A stretch of 64,000 nucleotides of DNA, from positions 974,330 through 1,038,329 of the forward strand of contig NZ_CAAHFG010000004.1 of NCBI RefSeq assembly GCF_900890425.1, written 5' to 3'. Positions 27,222 to 36,785 of the stretch are shown here, one piece after another. The position numbers were made by a program, and so were the translations under genes. The notes under the pieces were generated by a model that was not told the origin of the DNA, made no database searches, and saw only the letters and a list, made by a program, of their open reading frames with translations. Within the stretch, counting starts at the first letter, position 1, and each line of letters starts with the position of its first letter. Origin of the DNA: Pontiella desulfatans (lineage in GTDB: Bacteria; Verrucomicrobiota; Kiritimatiellia; Kiritimatiellales; Pontiellaceae).

Positions 27222-29162
27222 ATGAAGATCGGGAATGTAATAGGTTTGATGGTATTGGGTTCGGTTTTGACGGGCTGCGTGCCTGAACAGGAGCAACGGG
27301 CCATCGATTGGTCGAAGCCGCACATTGTGGTGGAGGCGGAGACGACGCGCGCCATTGGTGGCGTTTCGGAGGTGGATCGCAAGCGCTATTTTTGTGTGAG
27401 CGACAACGGTACCGGTTTCGACAAGCGCATGACGCCGGAGGTTTACGACTATCTGGTGAATGAGCTAGGCATTTCGTTCGGGCGCAGCCTGGGGCCGGTG
27501 CAGTGGGTTGCCAAGCAGCTTAAGGAAGATCCGACGCGGCCGGGGTATGCGGATGTGACGGGGCTCAAGACCCAGAAACTTCCGGAGCCGGGCGAGCAGT
27601 TCGTGAAGGATTTCGGCCCCAATCTCGATGTGGCGTCGCACGGCAACCACAACGCCTACCCGGCCTACATGGGCAAGCATATGCAGGAGGGCGCGGAATA
27701 CCACGGCACGCCGGAGTGGATTCCGGAAAACATCGATGCCGCCGCCGAGCTGGCCGCCGCCGTGATGAAATACAACTATACCGACTTCGACCGTCCCAAA
27801 TATTTCGAGCCGCTCAACGAGCCGCACTGGAAATATTTCGTGGACCAGCACATGGCGGACTGGCATCTGGCGGTGCAGGAGAAGGTGCATGCCCTGACGC
27901 CCGAGGTGAAGGTGGGCGGCATGTGCCAGTCGGTTTCCTATTTCTTCCGCGACAACTACCAGAATTTCAATGGCTTCAAGGGCTTCATCCAAAACACGCA
28001 GGGCCGGATGGATTTTTATTCGTTCCATTCCTACGACTACCTGCGCTGGCGCGACGGCGAGTTCAAGGGGCGCATCCAATCCGGCATTGCGCTCGAAGGT
28101 TCGCTCGACCTGATGCAGAACTACACCGTCAATGAATTCGGCAAGGAAGTGGATGTGGTGGTCAGCGAGCAGGGGGGATATGCCCACCACGAGCCGAAAG
28201 GCATGTATGACGGCGAGTTCCTCGCTGCGGGCATCATGGCCTCGAACTATCCGAACGCCGATGCCACGTCGTGGGACTATGAGATGAAGAAGCGTTCCAT
28301 CGTCTGCTTCGGCCATGTGAGCAGTATCCTGGCAAACACCATGGCGTTCATCGACCATCCGCACACAGTGCAGAAGTCGGTGCCGTTCCTGCTGCCCAAC
28401 ACCTGGAGCTGGGACACGAAATACTACGCCAATCTCTACGTGCCGAAACACTATACCGATGAATCGGAGTGGGTTGGAACCCACATGCTCGACTTCTACA
28501 AGTTTTTCCGCGGCGTCGATGGCCGCCGGGTGAAGTGTATCTCCAGCGACCCCGATTTGCAGACGCGCGCATTCGTGGATGGATCGAAGCTGTATCTGGC
28601 GGTCAACAACCAGAGCTGGCGTCCGGAAGCGGTTTCGCTCCATGGCATCGATGCGAAGCAGGTCGAGATCCGCCGCTTCGGACGCAATACCGACTTCACC
28701 GCCTACTACACCGAGGAAACCATCGCCACACCCGAAACACTGGAGCTGCCCGGGCGCGAGTCGGTCATGATTGTGGCCGACCTCGGCAAACCGATCGCGG
28801 AACAGGCGAAAGTGAACGAAATCATGTGCTATGGCGACAAGGTGATCGTCCCGATGAAGAAGGCCGAGTTCACGGTCAAGGTGCCCGTTGAAAAGCAGAT
28901 CGACTATGCCGTGTTGCGCGTCGGCCTGACCCGCAAGACCGAGTCGAACAAGGAGGCGGTCATCACGCTCAACGGCAAACCGCTCGCCGTTCCGCTTGAA
29001 GACTGCGCCGACCGTCTGGCCGACGGCGAATACGGCGTCACGAAACTGGTGAATCTGAACGTGGCCGATCTGCAGGCTGAAAACATCGTCAAGGTTTCGT
29101 TCCCCGACGGCGACGAAGGAATGGTCGGCACCGTCGTCATCCGCGCCGCCGTGGTGGAATAA
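27222..29162 (+). CDS. lipoprotein GH86-type beta-agarase/porphyranase
   Basis: The 646-residue protein has a lipoprotein signal with lipobox LTGC (Cys19). The barrel contains [10 protein letters not shown] (acid/base Glu200) and [11 protein letters not shown] (nucleophile Glu316), and C-terminal beta-sandwich segments follow (about 440-646). It lacks the extra N-terminal domain of the GH86 at 18407 and opens instead with [20 protein letters not shown]. Membrane anchoring suggests trimming of medium-length chains at the cell surface. AAGGAAGG precedes the ATG. The family call is good; the precise substrate is open. Confidence 0.8.
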   Translation: MKIGNVIGLMVLGSVLTGCVPEQEQRAIDWSKPHIVVEAETTRAIGGVSEVDRKRYFCVSDNGTGFDKRMTPEVYDYLVNELGISFGRSLGPVQWVAKQLKEDPTRPGYADVTGLKTQKLPEPGEQFVKDFGPNLDVASHGNHNAYPAYMGKHMQEGAEYHGTPEWIPENIDAAAELAAAVMKYNYTDFDRPKYFEPLNEPHWKYFVDQHMADWHLAVQEKVHALTPEVKVGGMCQSVSYFFRDNYQNFNGFKGFIQNTQGRMDFYSFHSYDYLRWRDGEFKGRIQSGIALEGSLDLMQNYTVNEFGKEVDVVVSEQGGYAHHEPKGMYDGEFLAAGIMASNYPNADATSWDYEMKKRSIVCFGHVSSILANTMAFIDHPHTVQKSVPFLLPNTWSWDTKYYANLYVPKHYTDESEWVGTHMLDFYKFFRGVDGRRVKCISSDPDLQTRAFVDGSKLYLAVNNQSWRPEAVSLHGIDAKQVEIRRFGRNTDFTAYYTEETIATPETLELPGRESVMIVADLGKPIAEQAKVNEIMCYGDKVIVPMKKAEFTVKVPVEKQIDYAVLRVGLTRKTESNKEAVITLNGKPLAVPLEDCADRLADGEYGVTKLVNLNVADLQAENIVKVSFPDGDEGMVGTVVIRAAVVE

Positions 29163-29167
29163 ATACA

Positions 29168-29233
29168 TGACCGCGAAGACGCCACGACTATAAGGTTTTC
29201 GATTCCACGCATCGTTGCGGCTTCGCGGTCATC
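29168..29233. repeat. 66-bp palindromic repeat (ATGACCGCGAAG ends)
   Basis: ATGACCGCGAAG (29168-29179) and CTTCGCGGTCAT (29222-29233) are perfect 12-bp inverted ends, five bases after the GH86 stop. The type of element and its position at a gene end match 3522, 9517 and 11699, though the sequence differs. Confidence 0.75.
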
Positions 29234-29320
29234 TAAATCAATGGGGTTAGGCCGAAAGGCTAGGTTGTTGGTCGGGGATGTTGCTGTACTGTTCCATTCT
29301 GATTTAAACGGAGTAGGACC

Positions 29321-31060
29321 ATGAACAGGATTTTTTCTTTGTGTTTCATTTTGTCGTTGGCGGTCGGCGCGGTTGCCGAGCGGCCCAATGTGGTGTTTAT
29401 CTTGATCGACGACCTGAGCCACTACGGCATCACCGCCTACGGTGCGAATAGGATCAGCTCGACCGAGGGCTTCTTTAAGAACGTGGAGTTCGAGACGCCG
29501 CGCATCGACAGCCTGGCCGAGGAGGGCATGCTGTGCACGCACGCCTATGCCTATCCGCTCTGCGAGCCGACGCGCATTGCGCTGATGAGCGGCATGAACA
29601 ATATCCGCAACTACCACCAGTGCAAATCGCAGCATGCGTCCGACATCACCTTCGGCGATCTGTTCCAGCGCGAGGGCTACGAAACCTGCATCGTTGGAAA
29701 ATGGAAACAGACCCGCGGTACAAAAGCGATCCATGGCAAAGACTACATTTCCGAGTTCGGCTGGGACGAGTTCTGCTGCTTCGATGTCGTCACCGAAGGC
29801 TACCGCATGATCGATCCCGACATTGTTGAAAATGGAAAGATGATGAACTACAAGGGCGTCGATCCCGTAACCGGCCGTCGCTATTACGGCCCCGACATCT
29901 TCAACCGCTATGCGCTCGATTTTCTCGACCGCAGCAAGGACAAGCCCTTCTTCCTCTACTATTCCATGGTGCTGATGCACGACGAGCACACGCCGACGCC
30001 CGATACGCGCCCGAAGGAAATCTTCGATGACCACGATATTTCCAAGCCCAGCGATTATGGCTTCATGAAAGGCGACGACCGGCGCTATTTCCCCGACATG
30101 CTCGCCTACACCGACAAGATGGTCGGTCAGGTGCTCGACCGGTTGAAAAAGCTTGGCTTGGAGAAAAATACGCTTGTCGTTGTGATGGGCGACAACGGCA
30201 CCAAGGAATGCTTTTCGCATACGCTGCCCGACGGCACCGTTTTCCTTGGCGATAAAGGCAGCAACAAAGAGGGCGGACTGCACGTGCCGCTGCTGCTTAA
30301 AGCTCCCGGAAAAATTCCGCCGCAACAAACGTATGGCGGCATGGTCAACCTCACCGACATTCTGCCGACGCTTTGCGACGCCGCCGGCATCGAGCCGCCC
30401 AACAAGGATGCGCTCGATGGCATCAGCTTTTGGCCGCAGGCCACCGGCCAGGCCGGCGGTGAGCACCGCAAGTTTATCTACACCTGGTATAACGGAAACA
30501 ACAAATCGTCCGATCCCGACAACGTGCTCGAATATGCCTTCACCAAGGAGTTCAAGCGCTACGCCCCGAGCTCCCTCTATCCCGAAGGTCGCTTCTTCGA
30601 CCTGCGCACCGACCTGTTTGAAACGGCGGGTGCTAAAAAGATCAAGGTGCCGAAGGTTTGGAACAAGTGGCACCATAGCGGCCTTGAGCTCAACAAGCTG
30701 ACGGCCGAGCAGAAGCGCGCCTACGACGGCCTCGGGAAAATCCTCGAACAGAAAGCCTACGTTCCCGTCCAACGATTGGAAGTGGTTAAAGGCGAGGTTC
30801 CGCTACGTACCGGAAAGTCGGTCGAGCTCGATTGCCGCGTCTTCCCGGCCGAAGCCACCCGGCGCGGCGTCGTCTGGCAATCAAGCGATCCCACCATTGC
30901 AACCATCGACAAATTCGGAGTCGTGACCGGCCATCGCAAAGGCACCGTCGAAATCACCGCCTATTCGTGGGACGACGCCATCCCGCTCGCCGACCGCAAA
31001 AGCGCCGAATACAAAACCGGCGGAATCAGCGACACGATCAAGATTCCGGTTGGGCGATAG
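29321..31060 (+). CDS. secreted S1 sulfatase with Big2-like C-terminal domain
   Basis: The 579-residue protein has a signal peptide, then [11 protein letters not shown] (Asp30/Asp31) and the formylglycine motif CEPTR (Cys81). Thr replaces the usual Ser of CxPSR, a variant still compatible with the minimal maturation motif. MGDNGTKE supplies later metal ligands. Residues from about 485 form a bacterial Ig-like (Big2) domain: [16 protein letters not shown], then [20 protein letters not shown] and [10 protein letters not shown]. Such domains commonly mediate surface attachment or carbohydrate contact. GGAG lies 8 bases before the ATG. Substrate not predictable. Confidence 0.9.
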   Translation: MNRIFSLCFILSLAVGAVAERPNVVFILIDDLSHYGITAYGANRISSTEGFFKNVEFETPRIDSLAEEGMLCTHAYAYPLCEPTRIALMSGMNNIRNYHQCKSQHASDITFGDLFQREGYETCIVGKWKQTRGTKAIHGKDYISEFGWDEFCCFDVVTEGYRMIDPDIVENGKMMNYKGVDPVTGRRYYGPDIFNRYALDFLDRSKDKPFFLYYSMVLMHDEHTPTPDTRPKEIFDDHDISKPSDYGFMKGDDRRYFPDMLAYTDKMVGQVLDRLKKLGLEKNTLVVVMGDNGTKECFSHTLPDGTVFLGDKGSNKEGGLHVPLLLKAPGKIPPQQTYGGMVNLTDILPTLCDAAGIEPPNKDALDGISFWPQATGQAGGEHRKFIYTWYNGNNKSSDPDNVLEYAFTKEFKRYAPSSLYPEGRFFDLRTDLFETAGAKKIKVPKVWNKWHHSGLELNKLTAEQKRAYDGLGKILEQKAYVPVQRLEVVKGEVPLRTGKSVELDCRVFPAEATRRGVVWQSSDPTIATIDKFGVVTGHRKGTVEITAYSWDDAIPLADRKSAEYKTGGISDTIKIPVGR

Positions 31061-31119
31061 TAGCTCGCATATCCGATGCGAGTTTTGTGCGCACGGGGAA
31101 CGCGGATCGGATATCCACG

Positions 31120-32541
31120 CTACTTGGCATCGCGCGCCTTTTTGGCTTCGGGGGGAATGGCGTCTTTGTGGAAGGCTTTGCGCTTTTGGTTGTATTGGAA
31201 GAATTCCCAGAACTGGTAGGGAATGTTGGGTTCGTCCCATTCGTCCCACATGGCCTTGAGCGTGGCGGCGGATTCCGGGCTTTGGTTGAGGATGTTGTTT
31301 TGCTCGGCGGGATCGGTGTTGAGGTCGAACAGTTCGGCGGGCTGGTCCCATTTGTTTTTTACATATTTTTTGCCATTGTGCAGCACCGACCAGAGGGTGT
31401 GGTTGTAGCCGCGCCAAAAGAGCGCCTTGTGCGGCTGCCCGGTTTTTTCCTGCTTGAGGAACGGCATGAGGTTGACGCCTTCCATCTCCGGCGCGGCGGT
31501 TTCGCCTCCGCCGAGTTCGACGATGGTGCGGGAAATATCGAGCGAGATGACGGGTTCGGGATAGCTGGTGCCGGGTTGGATGGCTGCCGGCCAGTTGGCG
31601 AGCATCGGGACGCGCAGGCCGCCTTCGTAGAAATCGCCTTTGCCGCCGCGCCACGGGCCGTTGCTGGAGCCGTTGCCGCCGTGCGGCTTGTCCGGTGCGG
31701 CGAGCGGTCCGCCGTTGTCGGAGAGGAAAAAGACGAGGGTGTTTTCGCGGACGCCCTGTTGTTCCAAGGTCTGGACAACGCGACCGATGCCTTGGTCCAT
31801 CACATCGACCATGGCGGCATAGACGCGGCGTTTGGGGTCGGCGATGTGCGCATATTTTTCAATGGCTTCTTCCGGCGCCTGCAATGGGGCGTGCGGTGCG
31901 TTGTAGGAGAGGAAGAGGAAGAACGGCTGTTCCTTGCTGCGCTCGATGAAGCCGACGGCTTCGTCGGTCAACGTGTCGGTTAAATAGCCCTCGAACACGG
32001 CAGGCATGTTGTTGCGCTCGAGCGGCAGGAGGTAGTGCTGTTCGCCGGCCTCGATGGTGTCGATGCGAAAATAGTCGTGCCCTCCTTCGCGGAAGCCGTA
32101 GAAAAAGTCGAAGCCGCGGCGGTTGGGATGGAAGGGCGCGGCGGAGCCGAGGTGCCATTTGCCGATGATGCCGGTGGTGTAGCCCGCTGTTTTTAGGCGG
32201 GTGGAGACGAGCCGTTCGGTTTCGGCAATGCCCATCTGCATGTTGGTGGGGTCGTAGGCCGGATTGGTTTCGAAACCGAAGCGGTGCTGGTAGCGGCCGG
32301 ACATGATGCCGGCGCGCGACGGCCCGCAGAAGGGGTGGGTCACATAGCCCTGCTCAAAGACCGCGCCCGTTGCTGCAAGGCGGTCGAGGTTGGGCGTCCG
32401 GATGTCGGTGCTGCCGGTGAAGCCGGTATCGGCATGCCCCATGTCGTCGGCCATGATCAGTACGATGTTGGGGCGTTGTTTCGCGGCGTGCGGTGCGTGA
32501 AGTGCGGCGATCAATGCGAGGAGCGAAAGTAGTTGTTTCAT
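31120..32541 (-). CDS. secreted S1 sulfatase (possibly S1_19-like)
   Basis: The 473-residue protein has a signal peptide (MKQLLSLLALIAALHAPHAA), RPNIVLIMADD (Asp32/Asp33) and CGPSR (Cys72) in PFCGPSRAGIMSGRYQHRFG. The run MSGRYQHRFGFE is reminiscent of S1_19 enzymes, a group that includes carrageenan sulfatases; that subfamily assignment is from memory. LSDNGGPLAAPDKPHGGNGS is the second metal-site region. A further ATG at 32565 is possible, but the one at 32541 gives a better signal peptide and has AGGGA at 9 bases. It converges on the Big2-tailed sulfatase. Confidence 0.92.
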   Translation of the reverse strand: MKQLLSLLALIAALHAPHAAKQRPNIVLIMADDMGHADTGFTGSTDIRTPNLDRLAATGAVFEQGYVTHPFCGPSRAGIMSGRYQHRFGFETNPAYDPTNMQMGIAETERLVSTRLKTAGYTTGIIGKWHLGSAAPFHPNRRGFDFFYGFREGGHDYFRIDTIEAGEQHYLLPLERNNMPAVFEGYLTDTLTDEAVGFIERSKEQPFFLFLSYNAPHAPLQAPEEAIEKYAHIADPKRRVYAAMVDVMDQGIGRVVQTLEQQGVRENTLVFFLSDNGGPLAAPDKPHGGNGSSNGPWRGGKGDFYEGGLRVPMLANWPAAIQPGTSYPEPVISLDISRTIVELGGGETAAPEMEGVNLMPFLKQEKTGQPHKALFWRGYNHTLWSVLHNGKKYVKNKWDQPAELFDLNTDPAEQNNILNQSPESAATLKAMWDEWDEPNIPYQFWEFFQYNQKRKAFHKDAIPPEAKKARDAK

Positions 32542-32621
32542 GGCGGGTTCCCTTTGGTTATTCAAAACAATAGGCGAGGGCGGTTTCCGCTACAACTGGC
32601 TTTTAGTCTAGGTGGTGGAGG

Positions 32622-32660
32622 CAAAAAGAAACGCGGCCTTTTCGAGGAAAAGAGCCGCGT
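32622..32660 (-). terminator. intrinsic terminator of the Nramp-type gene
   Basis: On the minus strand ACGCGGCTCTTTTC pairs with GAAAAGGCCGCGT (one bulge), followed by TTCTTTTT. A second stem, GCGGCAC/GTGCCGC at 32679-32697, lies between it and the stop codon. Confidence 0.8.
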
Positions 32661-32708
32661 CCTGCAGTGGCCTGGAAAGCGGCACAGGACGTGCCGCACT
32701 CCGGCTTA

Positions 32709-34151
32709 TTATTTCGCCTTTTCGGTTTTCGTCATGTTCCTGATCTTGTCGATGACGCCGCCCTTGATTTTGATGCCCGCGCCGACGAGCGAGAGCACCA
32801 CCGCCACCAGCAGCACCGCGTTGACCGCGATGCGCTTCCAGCCCTTGCCGACGGCGTCGCCGAGGTAGGAGCGCTTGTTGTTGAGGATGAAGAAGCTAAC
32901 GTAGGCGATCGGCAGCATCGTGAAGGCGAGGGCCGAGGCGATGACCGGCAGCCAGATCGGGCTCTTGATCATGACGCCCAGGATGCCGATGGCCGGAACC
33001 AGGGTGAACATGCGGTAGCGCTTGGGGGTGTATTCGAGCCCGAACATTTCGCAGACCGTGAAGCCGCAGCAGACCATGTGCGCACTGATGGCGCCGCAGG
33101 CCATGCCGATGAAGCCGAGGTCGAAGACGATGCGGCCGATAGGGCCGCCGAGCACCACGGCCAGGCTCTGCGCGGCGTCGATCGGCTTGAAGTTGGCGGT
33201 GGTTACGCCTTCGCCCAGATTGCCGTGCACGGTGGCCGCCATGCCGATGATAATGAGCGAGGTCAGGATGACGTAGGGCACGAAGAGCGACATGACGAGG
33301 TCGAAGCGCGCCAGCCCCTTGTGGTGCTTGCCCCAGCCCTTGGCGAGGATGGAGTAGGGGTAGAGGAAGGTCATGTTGATGCCGACCGCCGCGCCGATGG
33401 CACCGAGGACGGTGGTGAGCGAGCCTTTGCCTTCCGGCAGGCTGATTTTAAAGAAGCCCTTGAGGACGGCACCCCAGTCGACCTGCAGTTTCACGGCCTG
33501 CACCACCACCACGATCAGGAAGGCGGCCATCACGCCGCGGATCGTCCAGCTCAGGAAGGACTCGTAGAACTTGATGCCCTTCGACTTGCCGCCATAGTTC
33601 CAGGTCAGCGCAATGTTGATACCGAGGATCAGGAAGCCACCGGCAAAACGGACGACAGTTTCAACGGTTTGCGAGTCGCCGCTGTTTTCAATGCCGGCCA
33701 CATTGGCCATATCCCAGAAGGCGCCGCCGAGCAGGGCGTATTGCCCAAAGTGCCAGATCACCGTCGAGACGACGGTGGCCAGCGCCCAGAAAAAGGCGAT
33801 GGAGGGATGCAGCTCGCGTTTGACCACCTGGTAGCCGCGCTCGCCCTTGGTGAGGGTGATGTTGGAGAGGGCGGCCATCATGAAGACGCCGAGGAACATC
33901 GCGATCGGCTGCACCCACAGCAGTTGGTAGCCGAAGAATGCGCCCGCCACCACCGAGGCGGCGGCGGAGCCCGCGCCGAGCGTCATGGCGCTCTGCATCC
34001 AGGCCGGGCCCGTCATCTTGAAGTAGCCCCTGATCTTTTTCCCGAAGGGTTGTTGTTCCAGATCGAGAAGATGTTCCTCTTCCGCGCGGATCTTTTCGGG
34101 ATCCCACTTGCTGGCCATTGGAAGTCCGCTGCTTTTCTGTTCTTCGCTCAT
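32709..34151 (-). CDS. Nramp-family divalent metal transporter
   Basis: The 480-residue membrane protein has about 11-12 helices and the conserved first-helix region GPAWMQSAMTLGAGSAAASV, where Nramp proteins normally bear a metal-coordinating DPGN. Here the ASP/ASN positions are replaced (TLGAGSAAAS), so it belongs to the divergent Nramp-related branch whose substrate is less certain. Canonical members move Mn2+ or Fe2+ with protons. ATG at 34151 is chosen over an upstream in-frame codon because AAGGGGA precedes it. It is transcribed away from the secreted-protein run and is probably a single-gene unit. Confidence 0.8.
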   Translation of the reverse strand: MSEEQKSSGLPMASKWDPEKIRAEEEHLLDLEQQPFGKKIRGYFKMTGPAWMQSAMTLGAGSAAASVVAGAFFGYQLLWVQPIAMFLGVFMMAALSNITLTKGERGYQVVKRELHPSIAFFWALATVVSTVIWHFGQYALLGGAFWDMANVAGIENSGDSQTVETVVRFAGGFLILGINIALTWNYGGKSKGIKFYESFLSWTIRGVMAAFLIVVVVQAVKLQVDWGAVLKGFFKISLPEGKGSLTTVLGAIGAAVGINMTFLYPYSILAKGWGKHHKGLARFDLVMSLFVPYVILTSLIIIGMAATVHGNLGEGVTTANFKPIDAAQSLAVVLGGPIGRIVFDLGFIGMACGAISAHMVCCGFTVCEMFGLEYTPKRYRMFTLVPAIGILGVMIKSPIWLPVIASALAFTMLPIAYVSFFILNNKRSYLGDAVGKGWKRIAVNAVLLVAVVLSLVGAGIKIKGGVIDKIRNMTKTEKAK

Positions 34152-34366
34152 CGTGTCCCCTTGTCTGCCTGGTTGCGCTCTATCAACAGCGTCCACCGGC
34201 GAATTAGTTAATAAAGGTTACATATATGCCATCTGCCGGGGCGCAGGTCAAGTGCGCAAGGGGGGATGTTGAGGAAAACTGCGGGGCAATGGAATCTGTA
34301 AAATGTGCAAAACAGGGGTTTTGTGAAATATAATCCATTTGTGCAGGAAGACCGGCGCCCCTATAA

Positions 34367-34381
34367 TGTTTACGTTCGCAA
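34367..34381 (+). promoter_or_regulatory. 15-mer shared by two secreted-protein promoters
   Basis: TGTTTACGTTCGCAA here is identical to 36693-36707. Both lie 80-100 bp before paralogous secreted-protein genes. The AATGTT at its left edge overlaps the half-site of the LacI-type operators. The rest of the 319-bp intergenic space shows no gene. Confidence 0.5.
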
Positions 34382-34470
34382 CAAAGGCCTGGCATCGACC
34401 GTGGTGGTCGAGATGCGAGAGAGGCATTCATGGTGAGAGGTCTTTGCGCGAGGCATCGTGGAGAAGGAAC

Positions 34471-36390
34471 ATGAAAAAATCAGCATTGGCATTGGCACTG
34501 GCATTCGGCGCATCGATGGGACATGCGGCGGTGGTTTTCGAGGATGACTTTTCTTCCTATGCGGAAGGGCAAACGATTAACGGCGTGAACTGGAATCCGA
34601 AATGGGATGGCAACAACGACCTCACGCAGCAGGACTTGATGACGGCCACGAACGGGTATGTGAAGTTCGACACGTCGATTGCCAAGCGCAACTATTTTTG
34701 CCCGAGCAAGCATGGGTTTAGTGTGGCGAGCAACAAGTATGCGGTGATCGGTTCGGACTTCCGCTATTTCCACGAACCGGGCGGCAACATTACCGAGCCG
34801 CCGAACAAGGCCAACCAAGGGGCGTTCGGGTTGCTGATCAGCACAACGCCAACCTGGTGGGACGGCGTGAACAAGTCGTTCCAGATGTGCAACCGCGGTT
34901 CGCACATGGGCAACAAGGTTCCGGTTGATCCTTGGCAGGAGGGATGGCAATCGCACTTGACCACGTTTGGCGTCGATACCACGGCCGGGGGCTTCAGCGA
35001 TTGGTTCCGCATTGAATGGACGGTTGTTCAGGGAGAGATCAACTATGAGGCGACGGCCAAGCTGTTCAAGGCCAATGGCGACGGCATCTATACGGCCACG
35101 ACGGTGGATCTGGGCATCACGAACGGGGCAACCCTCTATGCAGGTTTTTCGCCGGGCTGGAACGATATCAACACGAACATTGCCCAAATCAGCAAGTTCA
35201 GCGAAGTCGATATGGATAACTTCAAGGTCGAGGTGGTCACCATACCGAATACACGAACCATCTTTTCCGACGATTTCGAGAGCGGCAGCTACGTGACCTA
35301 TCCCCTGGTCGCCGATTGGCGGAATCCCGCTCCATGGAGCAAGGCGCTCAACAACCCGTCGGCCTACGAGGTCACGAACGGGGTCATGAAAACCAAGTTT
35401 GGCTACCGGGGCATTGTGGCGGGCGGCAGTCCGGTGGTGGCCGCTCCCGGCGAAACGATCCGCATTGCGTACGATGTCACCATCGATCTCGGCTCCACGT
35501 TCAATACGTACCAGTTGGGCGACTATATGTTTTCACCGGAAGGCGGTGCCTATTTCACCAACTATGTGAATCCGATTCTGAGTTATGACCATGCCCTGAA
35601 TTCCAGCGGGCTTGCGCGCCGGGTTGAATTCAATGCCTGGACGGATGAAGGGAGTTTCCCGAATGGGCGCGTGGTCGTCAACTTGAACGGGGGGAGCCCG
35701 GAATACTATCTGGCCGAAGATCTCGGTTTGGCGCCGGGAACGGGCGCCGACTTTGTCTCCGATCCATTGCGGATGGCCTATGAATACACCAAAAGACCAA
35801 CGGTTGGGCTGTGGGAATGCGTAACGCTCATCTCGAACATGCACTCGGCCGCCATGCTGACCACCACCCAGTTGATCTCCCGGGTGGATACCTGGAACGT
35901 GGAGGAGTTTTTCTTTTCCATTCAGAACCCCGAGCTGCCGAGCGGTGGCGGATGGGAAATCGATAATCTGGTGGTGCAGGTGTCGTCGGGGCCGGACATC
36001 ATCCTCGTAGGGTTCGAGGCCTGGGCCGAGGGCTATGGCCTGCTGGGCGGGGCCGACGACGACCAGGATGGCGACGGCCTCAGCAACCTCTATGAGTATG
36101 GACTCAATGGCGACCCGACCAATGCCGCCAACCTCGGAACCTTGCCGCAAATGACCTATGGCGCCGACCATAGCGTCAGCTATACCCATCCGTTGCTGCT
36201 CGATTCAAAGGCCGGCATTTCCTATGTGGCCGAATGGCGGGACAACCTGAGCTTTGGCGATTGGTCGAGCGTGTGGCTGTTCGATTCCAACTATCCAGCC
36301 GCCGACGAGGAGTACAACGAGCGGTTGCTGAAGCTCGATGGCCTGGGCAAGGACCGTCTCTTCATGCGCTTCAGGATCACCCAGCCCTGA
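34471..36390 (+). CDS. large secreted protein with novel N-terminal module
   Basis: The 639-residue protein has a signal peptide (MKKSALALALAFGASMGHAA). Then comes a module of about 230 residues (FEDDFSSYAEGQTINGVNWN; NYFCPSKHGFSV; QGAFGLLIS; MCNRGSHMG; LYAGFSPGWND) shared with the proteins at 36786 and 42275. A second beta-rich region (about 265-515, IFSDDFESGSYVTYPLVADW) follows. The tail contains a Ca-binding repeat (DDDQDGDGLSNLYEYG) and a final segment with YVAEWRDNLSFGDW. No catalytic family was recognised. The beta-sandwich character suggests polysaccharide binding or an unclassified lyase/hydrolase. GGAG precedes the ATG by 8 bases. Confidence 0.8.
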   Translation: MKKSALALALAFGASMGHAAVVFEDDFSSYAEGQTINGVNWNPKWDGNNDLTQQDLMTATNGYVKFDTSIAKRNYFCPSKHGFSVASNKYAVIGSDFRYFHEPGGNITEPPNKANQGAFGLLISTTPTWWDGVNKSFQMCNRGSHMGNKVPVDPWQEGWQSHLTTFGVDTTAGGFSDWFRIEWTVVQGEINYEATAKLFKANGDGIYTATTVDLGITNGATLYAGFSPGWNDINTNIAQISKFSEVDMDNFKVEVVTIPNTRTIFSDDFESGSYVTYPLVADWRNPAPWSKALNNPSAYEVTNGVMKTKFGYRGIVAGGSPVVAAPGETIRIAYDVTIDLGSTFNTYQLGDYMFSPEGGAYFTNYVNPILSYDHALNSSGLARRVEFNAWTDEGSFPNGRVVVNLNGGSPEYYLAEDLGLAPGTGADFVSDPLRMAYEYTKRPTVGLWECVTLISNMHSAAMLTTTQLISRVDTWNVEEFFFSIQNPELPSGGGWEIDNLVVQVSSGPDIILVGFEAWAEGYGLLGGADDDQDGDGLSNLYEYGLNGDPTNAANLGTLPQMTYGADHSVSYTHPLLLDSKAGISYVAEWRDNLSFGDWSSVWLFDSNYPAADEEYNERLLKLDGLGKDRLFMRFRITQP

Positions 36391-36667
36391 TTCGGGCCGG
36401 ATGAGGTTTTCGCAAGACGTTTAATGTTCAGGCGCTGGATTTCCATAAATGAACATCCGAATACCTGTTTGGGTCAAAAGAGTTGATTGTGGGCGAAAAG
36501 GGCCCTGAATGTTAGTGATGACATGGAATTGGCGCTCATTTGCGTGTAATTACACCTTTTGGATAGGTGGAGGGCGCGTTTCCTGAAACAGCAAAGAAAC
36601 GCTCTATTGTTTAAGCAAAACGGTTGACCCGATGGTATTGGACAAAAAAAACATGAAAAAACGTTTG
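36391..36667. other. intergenic region, nothing recognised
   Basis: This stretch opens the 395-bp gap before the next gene. It is AT-richer than its neighbours, with runs of A near 36642-36660 and TTGACC at 36624, but no clear -10 and no reading frame. The operator-like sites begin right after it. Confidence 0.5.
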
Positions 36668-36707
36668 CATGTTAAGGTAAACATTACTACGTTGTTTACG
36701 TTCGCAA
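36668..36707. promoter_or_regulatory. LacI-type operator plus shared 15-mer
   Basis: CATGTTAAGGTAAACATT (36668-36685) repeats the ATGTT-six bases-AACAT geometry. Seven bases on is TGTTTACGTTCGCAA (36693-36707), the exact 15-mer of 34367-34381. Together they mark the control region about 80-120 bp before the gene at 36786. Confidence 0.6.
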
Positions 36708-36785
36708 ATAGGCCGTGTCCTGTCCCGGTAGGCCAGGGCGCATTTCAATGTCCAGCAAGGGCGGCTCAATTGAGGAGAACATGAG

